Made by a program: the position numbers and the translations under genes
The notes under the pieces: model-generated
Seen by the model: only the letters and a program-made list of their open reading frames with translations
Told to the model about the DNA's origin: nothing
The model's database searches: none
Source: Streptomyces sp. CB02056
Lineage (GTDB): Bacteria > Actinomycetota > Actinomycetes > Streptomycetales > Streptomycetaceae
Direction: 5' to 3'
Assembly (NCBI RefSeq): GCF_001905545.1
Contig: NZ_LIPD01000003.1
Location: forward strand, 77,142-141,141
DNA length: 64,000 nucleotides
In this document: positions 58,506 to 64,000 of the stretch, in pieces
Position numbering within the stretch: position 1 is the first letter of the stretch
Layout of the letters: each line of letters opens with the position of its first letter

Positions 58506-58665
58506 ACCGCCGACGGCCCGCAGCGGACGATCGTCCGACGATCCGACAGCCGGGCCCGCCGGACGGGCGCATCCCCGCACCCTCGTTCGTTACTGTGGGC
58601 AGCACCCGGCCCGGCGCCCCCAACGGCCCCGGCCGGGCCGCCGTTCCGCACCCGAGGAGGAGTCC

Positions 58666-59973
58666 GTGCCCACCGTCCTGACCCAAGGCGGCAACGCACC
58701 GCTGACCGCCGCGCGAGTGACCGTCGAGGTCACCGCGCCCAAGGCGCTGGACGTCTCCGGCCTGCTGCTGACCGATGCCGGAAAGGTCCGCTCGGACGAC
58801 GACTTCGTCTTCTTCAACGCCCCGAACGGCCCCGGCGTCAGCCACCGCCCGGCCTCCGCCGGCACCCCCGACGCGATCACCGTCGACACCCGGGCCGTCC
58901 CGGCCGGGATCACCAAGATCGTGGTCACCGCGAGCCCCGCCGACCAGGTCTCCACCTTCGCCGGGACGGAGCCCACCGCCACCGTCCGCGACGCCGACAC
59001 CGGCGAGGTGCTGGTCACCTTCACCCCGCCCCGGCTGGGCCTGGAGACCGCGCTCATCGTGGTCGAGGTCTACCAGCGGGGCGGCGCCTGGAAGGTGCGC
59101 GCGGTCGGCCAGGGCTACGCCGACGGCCTCGCGGGCATCGCCACCGACTTCGGCGTCACCGTCGACGACTCCCCGGCCCCCGCGCCCGCCGCCCCGGTGG
59201 CAGCGGCCGCACCGCCGGCCCCGATGGACCGGACCATCCAGCTCCCGGCCCCGCCGGCCGCCCCGCCCGTGCCGCCCGCACCGGCGGCCTCCCCGATCGA
59301 CCCGCGGATCGCCCTCGCCACCGGCCAGACCGCCGTCCCTGCCCCGCCCGCGGCTCCCCCGGCGCCCGCCGCGCCCCCGGCCCCGGCCGCCCCCGGCAAG
59401 GTCACCCTGGACAAGGGCCGGGTCAACCTGGTCAAGGGCAGCTCGGTCTCCCTGGTCAAGAACGGCCGCCCCTTCCTCTCCTCCGTCCGGATGGCCCTCG
59501 GCTGGAAGTCCGCCGCCCGCGGCCGCGACATCGACCTGGACGCCTCCTGCCTCGCCTTCGACGCCCGCCACAAGCGGCTGGAGACGGCCTGGTTCATGAA
59601 GCTGAGCATCTTCAACGGCGCGATCTCCCACTCCGGCGACAACCTGGTCGGCGGCGAGGGCGGCGACGACGAGGCGATCACCGTCCACCTGGAGGGCCTG
59701 CCGGCCGAGGTCCACGCGCTGGTCTTCGTCGTGAACTCCTTCTCCGGCCAGAGGTTCACCGAGGTGCGCGACGCCTACTGCCGCCTGCTGGACGCCCGGA
59801 CGGAGGAGGAGCTGGTCCGCTTCGACCTCACCAACTCCGAGCCCCACACCGGTGTGATGATGTGCAAGCTGGTCCGCCGCCCGGGCGGCGAGTGGGAGAT
59901 GACGGCGCTCGGCGAGTACGTCGACGGCAAGACCGCGCGGGCGATGATCGAGCCCGCCGCCGCGACGCTCTGA
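58666..59973 (+). CDS. tandem TerD-domain protein
   Basis: The 435-residue protein has two TerD/CABP-like domains joined by a Pro/Ala linker (about 170-245). The N-terminal one (about 1-165) has VSGLLLTDAGKVRSDDDFVFFNAP and GVSHRP. The C-terminal one has DIDLDASCLAFDARHK, DNLVGGEGGDDEAITVHLEGLP and LVRFDLTNSEPHTGVMMCKLVR, including the acidic calcium-binding residues. TerD proteins belong to tellurite and stress response systems. No other ter gene is nearby. Confidence 0.92.
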   Translation: MPTVLTQGGNAPLTAARVTVEVTAPKALDVSGLLLTDAGKVRSDDDFVFFNAPNGPGVSHRPASAGTPDAITVDTRAVPAGITKIVVTASPADQVSTFAGTEPTATVRDADTGEVLVTFTPPRLGLETALIVVEVYQRGGAWKVRAVGQGYADGLAGIATDFGVTVDDSPAPAPAAPVAAAAPPAPMDRTIQLPAPPAAPPVPPAPAASPIDPRIALATGQTAVPAPPAAPPAPAAPPAPAAPGKVTLDKGRVNLVKGSSVSLVKNGRPFLSSVRMALGWKSAARGRDIDLDASCLAFDARHKRLETAWFMKLSIFNGAISHSGDNLVGGEGGDDEAITVHLEGLPAEVHALVFVVNSFSGQRFTEVRDAYCRLLDARTEEELVRFDLTNSEPHTGVMMCKLVRRPGGEWEMTALGEYVDGKTARAMIEPAAATL

Positions 59974-59998
59974 CACCCGGCGTCACCGTCCTGCCCGT

Positions 59999-60066
59999 GG
60001 TTTCACCCTCCCGAGGCATCAAGTCGTCCACAGAGCGACTCGATTGACTCTCAGGAGGGTGAAACC
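59999..60066. repeat. 13-bp inverted repeat pair upstream of SGNH gene
   Basis: GGTTTCACCCTCC (59999-60011) and GGAGGGTGAAACC (60054-60066) are perfect complements 42 bp apart, ending 31 bp before the SGNH start. They could form a hairpin or be two inverted regulator sites. Confidence 0.6.
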
Positions 60067-60097
60067 GCACTCTCCCCCTATCCCCAGGAGGAGAGCC

Positions 60098-61063
60098 GTG
60101 CCACGCTTCCTGTCCCGCCTCGCCGTCGCCGGCACCGCCACCGTGCTCGCCGCCGGGCTGATCACCCCGACCACCTCCCAGGCCGCCGCCCGGCCGGGCA
60201 CCCGCGCCGGCGCACTGAGCTGGACGGCCCTCGGCGACTCCTACACCGCCGGGGTCATCGAGGCCACCGGCGACGAGACCGCGCCCCGCGACGGCTGCGC
60301 CCGGACCGTCGACTCCTACCCCGAGATCATCCGCCGCGACCTCGGCTCCCTGGCCGACCTGCGAAACGTCAGCTGCAGCGGCGCCACCACCGACGGCGTC
60401 GACGTGACCGCGCAGGCCCCGCTCGGCCGCCCGCTCCCGCCGCTCGGCACCGACCCGAACGGCCCCTACCCGCCCGTCCCGCCGCAGATCGACGCCGTCG
60501 ACCCGGCCACCGGCCTGGTCACCGTCGGGATCGGCGGCAACGACCTCGGCTTCGCCGAGATCCTCAAGAGCTGCATCGAACTCGGCGCCGTCCAGCTCGG
60601 CCGGGGCACGCCCTGCAAGGACAAGTTCGACGCGGGCCTGCCCGACCGCTTCGCCCGGCTGCGCAACGGCTACGACCGGATGCTGACCGCGCTGCACGCC
60701 AAGGCCCCGTCCGCCAGGATCCTCACCGTCGGCTACCCGCACCTCGTCCCCGAGAACGCCGGGCTCTGCCAGTTCGGCAACCTCCTGCAGTTCGGCACCT
60801 TCACCGGCGGCGACCTCGTCTGGGCCCGTACCGCGATCGTGGAACCGCTCAACGCGCTCGTCGCCCGGAGCACCGCCGCCCACGGCGACACCTTCGTGGA
60901 CCTCTACCCCGCCAGCGCCGGCCACAGCGTCTGCGACGCCGACCACTGGCTGGACGGCGTGCTGACCAGCGTCCTCCCCCTCGAGTACGCCGTGGTGCAC
61001 CCCAACGCCACCGGCCAGGCGCACACCGCCGCCCTGGTCGAGAAGGCCGTCCTCGGCGGTTGA
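60098..61063 (+). CDS. secreted SGNH/GDSL hydrolase
   Basis: The 321-residue protein has a signal peptide (FLSRLAVAGTATVLAAGLITPTTSQAAA). The SGNH blocks are WTALGDSYTAG (Ser48), SCSGATTDG (Gly), VGIGGNDLGF (Asn) and CDADHWLDG with a C-terminal VVHPNATGQ (His). It resembles streptomycete lipases/esterases with conserved cysteines for disulfides. The GTG at 60098 follows CAGGAGGAG; earlier ATGs are unlikely. Confidence 0.92.
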   Translation: MPRFLSRLAVAGTATVLAAGLITPTTSQAAARPGTRAGALSWTALGDSYTAGVIEATGDETAPRDGCARTVDSYPEIIRRDLGSLADLRNVSCSGATTDGVDVTAQAPLGRPLPPLGTDPNGPYPPVPPQIDAVDPATGLVTVGIGGNDLGFAEILKSCIELGAVQLGRGTPCKDKFDAGLPDRFARLRNGYDRMLTALHAKAPSARILTVGYPHLVPENAGLCQFGNLLQFGTFTGGDLVWARTAIVEPLNALVARSTAAHGDTFVDLYPASAGHSVCDADHWLDGVLTSVLPLEYAVVHPNATGQAHTAALVEKAVLGG

Positions 61064-61122
61064 CCGGCCGCTCCGACCGAAAACCGCTGGCCCGCCCACC
61101 CCTCGAGCATCATCCTGGTCCG

Positions 61123-61653
61123 ATGCCCCTGCCCACGCCCGCGCCCGTGCCCGTGCCCGCTCCCATCCGCATCCGCGAAGCCGTCCCCGAGGACTGGCCG
61201 GACATCTGGCCGTTCTTCCACACCGTCGTCGCCGCCGGCGAGACCTTCCCCTACCCCCTGGACATGTCCTCCGAGCTGGGCCGGGAGTGGTGGATGCTCG
61301 CCGCCCCGAACCGCACGGTGGTCGCGGTGGACGGGGACGGGCGGATCCTCGGCACCGCCACCATGAACCGCAACCGCCCCGGCAACGGCTCGCACGTGGC
61401 TAGCGCCAGCTACCTGGTCGACCCGGCCCACCACGGCCGGGGGATCGGGCGGGCCCTGGTCGAGTACACCCTCGACTGGGCCCGCCGCTCCGGCTTCCGC
61501 GCCATGCAGTTCAACGCCGTGGTCGCCAACAACCACCACGCCGTGCGGCTCTACGAGTCGCTCGGCTTCGAGGTCGTCGGCACCGTCCCCGAGGCCTTCG
61601 ACCACCCCGTGGACGGCTACGTCGGCCTGCACGTCATGTACCGGAAGCTGTAA
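61123..61653 (+). CDS. GNAT-family N-acetyltransferase
   Basis: The 176-residue protein has a Pro-rich start, then IRIREAVPEDWPDIWPFF, the acetyl-CoA loop VDPAHHGRGIGRALVEY and the C-terminal HHAVRLYESLGFEVVGTVPEAF. It resembles L-amino acid/PhnO-like small-molecule acetyltransferases, but the substrate is not deducible. The ATG at 61123 is used; the ORF start at 61060 overlaps the SGNH end. Confidence 0.88.
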   Translation: MPLPTPAPVPVPAPIRIREAVPEDWPDIWPFFHTVVAAGETFPYPLDMSSELGREWWMLAAPNRTVVAVDGDGRILGTATMNRNRPGNGSHVASASYLVDPAHHGRGIGRALVEYTLDWARRSGFRAMQFNAVVANNHHAVRLYESLGFEVVGTVPEAFDHPVDGYVGLHVMYRKL

Positions 61654-61670
61654 AGCCGTTACCCCTGCTC

Positions 61671-62378
61671 CTACTCCTCGATCGCCCCGCCGATCCGCCG
61701 CAGGTGCCGCCGGAAGCTGTACGCCGGGTCGGCGGCGCGCCGCTCCAGGTACTCCTCGAAGGAGGTCTGCCGGCGCAGCGTGTCCCCGGAGGCGATCCGG
61801 GCGGCCTGCGCGCGCTCGGTCCGGGCGATCCCGCCGGCCGTCTCCAGCACCTCCGCGACCCGGTCGCCGGGCACGAACAGCACCCCGTCCGGGTCGGCGA
61901 ACACCACGTCCTCGGCGCTCACCGGGTGCGGCCCGAACTTGGCCGTCAGCAGCGCCGCCGGCTCCCGGTCGTCCAACCGCACCGGGCCGAGCGGCAGCGC
62001 CCCGTAACTGAACACCGGCAGCCCGATCTCCCGCAGCTCGGGGGTGTCCCGGTGCAGCCCCCACACCACGATCCCGGCCACCCCGGCAGCGCGCGCCTCC
62101 AGCACCGCGAGGTCCCCGATGCAGGCCTCGTCGGTCCGCCCGCCGTTGTCGACCACCAGCACGTCCCCGTCCCGGGCCGCCCCGTACGCCTCCAGGAACA
62201 CGTCCACGCTCCCGTAGTGCCGCACCGGCAGCACCCGCCCCGCCACCCGGGCCCCGGCCACCACCGCCCCCACCCCCGCCGGCGCCACCCGCACCCCCAC
62301 CCCGAGCCGCACACAGGCATCCGCCACCAACGGCGTGGACAGCTCCGCGAAAGCCTTCAGCATCCCCAACTCCTCCAC
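61671..62378 (-). CDS. RraA-like protein / HMG aldolase family
   Basis: The 235-residue protein has the RraA/HMG-aldolase fold signatures: LSTPLVADACVRLG, GRVLPVRHYGSVDVFLEAYGAARDGDVLVVDNGGRTDEACIGDLAVLEARAAGVAGIVVWGLHRDT and VSAEDVVFADPDGVLFVP. The GD...R..D residues of the aldolases are seen as GDL and HRD. Members are 4-hydroxy-4-methyl-2-oxoglutarate aldolases, oxaloacetate decarboxylases or RNase E regulators; an enzymatic role is more likely in this genus. Confidence 0.86.
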   Translation of the reverse strand: MEELGMLKAFAELSTPLVADACVRLGVGVRVAPAGVGAVVAGARVAGRVLPVRHYGSVDVFLEAYGAARDGDVLVVDNGGRTDEACIGDLAVLEARAAGVAGIVVWGLHRDTPELREIGLPVFSYGALPLGPVRLDDREPAALLTAKFGPHPVSAEDVVFADPDGVLFVPGDRVAEVLETAGGIARTERAQAARIASGDTLRRQTSFEEYLERRAADPAYSFRRHLRRIGGAIEE

Positions 62379-62516
62379 TCGAAAAGCCAGTTCACCAGCA
62401 GGAAGATCCTAGGCCCCGCCCCGAACTCACACCATCGAGTGACGATGACGCAGTCCCTGCCCCCGCTTGTGCCCACCGCGCATAGCCTTCCGACGCATCC
62501 GGTCGAGAGGTCGTTC

Positions 62517-63077
62517 ATGAACACAACGGATAACGAGATCCTCCTCGAGCTGTTTCTCGCCCTGGACGCCCCCGAAGGCCTGAGGGCCGAACTCGTCAAT
62601 GGCGAGATCCTCATCCGACTCCCCGTCGACGGCTACCACTGCCATCTCATCAGCGAGTTGACCGGCCAGGTGTGGCGCAAGTCGGCTACCGAAATGCAGA
62701 TGTCGGAGAACAAGGGACTTCGCCTCGTCGCCAGCGGGCACCACCCTGCGGACCACGTCATCCCGGACGTCACGTTCGCCCCCGAGGAACTCCGCCTCTT
62801 CCGGGGCGCACCGTCCTGGATGGAACCGGACGGCGTCGCCATGGTCGCGGAAGTGACCTCCGCCAAGCCCGACCAGGACCGCATCGCCAAGCGCCACTGC
62901 TACGCCCGGGCCGGCATCCCGCTCTACCTCCTCATCGACCGCGAGAAGTCCCAGGTCAGTCTGTTCGCCAAGCCGCACCGCGACGAGTACACCGAGGTGC
63001 ACCTCGCCGCCTTCGGCGAACCGCTCGCGCTCCCTGCCCCGTTCGACTTCGACCTCGACACGAAGCCGTTCCTCTGA
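62517..63077 (+). CDS. Uma2-family (DUF820) putative endonuclease
   Basis: The 186-residue protein shows the Uma2 fold: LRAELVNGEILIRLPVDGYHCHLISELTGQVW, PADHVIPDVTFAP (catalytic-type Asp), VAMVAEVTSAKPDQDRIAKRHCYARAGIPLYLLIDREKSQVSLF. The D...E-x-T pattern matches restriction-endonuclease-like folds. Streptomycetes have many copies of unknown role. The ATG at 62517 follows GAGAGG; 62450 is an alternative. Confidence 0.87.
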   Translation: MNTTDNEILLELFLALDAPEGLRAELVNGEILIRLPVDGYHCHLISELTGQVWRKSATEMQMSENKGLRLVASGHHPADHVIPDVTFAPEELRLFRGAPSWMEPDGVAMVAEVTSAKPDQDRIAKRHCYARAGIPLYLLIDREKSQVSLFAKPHRDEYTEVHLAAFGEPLALPAPFDFDLDTKPFL

Positions 63078-63092
63078 CGTCGACAACGCGCG

Positions 63093-63126
63093 ACGGCCCG
63101 CACCCCCCGTCAGGGGTGCGGGCCGT
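63093..63126. terminator. bidirectional terminator
   Basis: A 14-bp perfect stem (ACGGCCCGCACCCC and complement) with a CCGTCA loop lies between the convergent Uma2 and proline dehydrogenase genes. Confidence 0.88.
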
Positions 63127-63142
63127 GGCCTGGGGCGCCGGG

Positions 63143-64000
63143 TCAGCCGCGGGTGGCCATGGCGCGCAGGAAGAAGGTCAGGTTGGCGGGGCGCTCGGCG
63201 AGGCGGCGCATGAAGTAGCCGTACCACTCCTGGCCGTACGGGAGGTAGACCCGCATGGTGTTGCCCTCGGCGGCGAGGCGCAGCTGCTCCTCGGGGCGGA
63301 TGCCGAACAGCATCTGGTACTCGAAGGAGTCCCGCTTGCGGCCGTTCCACTGGGCCAGCTGGCCGGCGATCTTGATCATGTTGGGGTCGTGCGAGGCGAT
63401 CATCGGGTAGCCCTCGCCCGCCATCAGGACCTTCAGGGCCCGGACATACGCGAGGTCGACCTCGTGCTTGCCCTGGAAGGCGACCGACTCGGGCTCCTTG
63501 TAGGCGCCCTTGCACAGGCGCACGCGCGAGCCGGCGCCGGAGAAGTCGCGGCAGTCGGCCTCGGTGCGGCGCAGGTAGGCCTGGAGCACGACGCCCAGCC
63601 ACGGGAAGTCCGCCCGCAGCTCCCGCGCGATGGCGAGGGTGGAGTCGGTGGTGGTGTGGTCCTCCATGTCGAGGGTCACCGTGGTGCCGGCCTCGGCGGC
63701 GGCCTCGCAGATGCGGCGGGCGTTCTCCAGCGCGATCTTCTCGCCGTCCACCGGGAGGAACTGGCCGACGGCCGACAGCTTGACCGACACCTCGGCGCCG
63801 GCCGCGAGGCCGGTGTCCTTGAGGGCCTTGAGCAGGTGCTCGTAGGCCTCGGCGGTGCCGGCGGCCTGGGCGGCGTCCTGGGTGTCCTCGCCGAGGTGGT
63901 CGAGGGTGACCTTGCGACCGGTGGCGATCAGGTCGTCGGTGGCGGTGACGGCGTCGTCGAGGACGTCACCGGCGACGAAGCGCTCGACTATCGCGTGGGT
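63143..64000 (-). CDS. proline dehydrogenase (5' end outside window)
   Basis: The FAD enzyme oxidises proline to pyrroline-5-carboxylate. About 285 residues are visible, with the N-terminus beyond 64000. Motifs include AIVERFVAGD, VSVKLSAVGQ, TLDMEDHTTTDSTL, VLQAYLRRTEAD, RVRLCKGAYKEPES, MIASHDPNMI, FEYQMLFGIRPEEQ and RVYLPYGQEWYGYFMRRLAERPANLTFFLRA, which hold the FAD and proline contacts. It is monofunctional and PutA-type fusion is excluded by the C-terminus. The partner P5C dehydrogenase is probably just outside. Confidence 0.96.
   Translation of the reverse strand, partial: THAIVERFVAGDVLDDAVTATDDLIATGRKVTLDHLGEDTQDAAQAAGTAEAYEHLLKALKDTGLAAGAEVSVKLSAVGQFLPVDGEKIALENARRICEAAAEAGTTVTLDMEDHTTTDSTLAIARELRADFPWLGVVLQAYLRRTEADCRDFSGAGSRVRLCKGAYKEPESVAFQGKHEVDLAYVRALKVLMAGEGYPMIASHDPNMIKIAGQLAQWNGRKRDSFEYQMLFGIRPEEQLRLAAEGNTMRVYLPYGQEWYGYFMRRLAERPANLTFFLRAMATRG

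Noticed and set aside
1..64000. Biosynthetic gene cluster, prophage or CRISPR
   Set aside because: No polyketide or peptide synthase, phage structural gene, or regularly spaced repeat array was seen.

Overview
The window is chromosomal DNA of a very high-GC actinomycete, most probably Streptomyces or Kitasatospora. The support is family-level: an SsgA-like sporulation protein, an LAXTG surface protein, a eukaryotic-type glutamine synthetase with a GlnR box, frequent GTG/TTG starts, and strong third-position GC bias. No rRNA, tRNA or CRISPR was seen.

Layout. 1-150 is the right end of a short inverted-repeat element (MITE-like); a full copy lies at 31305-31511. 147-9.2 kb: an alpha/beta hydrolase (-), then a cobalamin riboswitch driving cobD-cobQ-chelatase-cobO-cobB, then a CPT-like kinase. 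9.3-16.7 kb: a Ser/Thr kinase, a TetR/flavin monooxygenase pair with three operators, a toxin-antitoxin remnant whose toxin is broken, a methyltransferase, a zinc-ribbon protein, and a MarR/EamA exporter pair. 16.8-18.5 kb: an intact ISL3-family insertion sequence sitting inside a duplicated gene tail. 18.6-23 kb: secreted and membrane proteins, including an acid phosphatase-MFS-propeller operon. 23.2-24.8 kb: two further cobalamin genes. 24.9-36.5 kb: sulfur and nitrogen metabolism (MetE-like, SsuD with a leader ORF, glnII), ung, an amidohydrolase, a class V aminotransferase and an APC permease.

37.3-51.2 kb is the most interesting region: a split organophosphonate regulon. It holds a natural fusion of a TmpA-like dioxygenase and a TmpB/PhnZ-like HD oxygenase, a GntR/UTRA regulator, a four-gene phosphonate-type ABC transporter followed by a HAD phosphatase and an SMR protein, and, 4 kb further on, an FAD oxidoreductase plus a phosphonatase-like hydrolase. 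Three transcription units carry the same inverted repeat (AAGTTG-N6-CAACTT type), and two of them also have PHO-box-like repeats. A four-gene WXG100/type VII secretion-type cassette separates the two parts.

51.2-64 kb: a flavin-binding protein, PAP2 and DedA membrane proteins, a BlaI/M56 peptidase pair with two tandem operators, a GAF-domain regulator, an SsgA-like protein, a tandem TerD protein, an SGNH hydrolase, GNAT, RraA-like and Uma2 proteins, and a truncated proline dehydrogenase.
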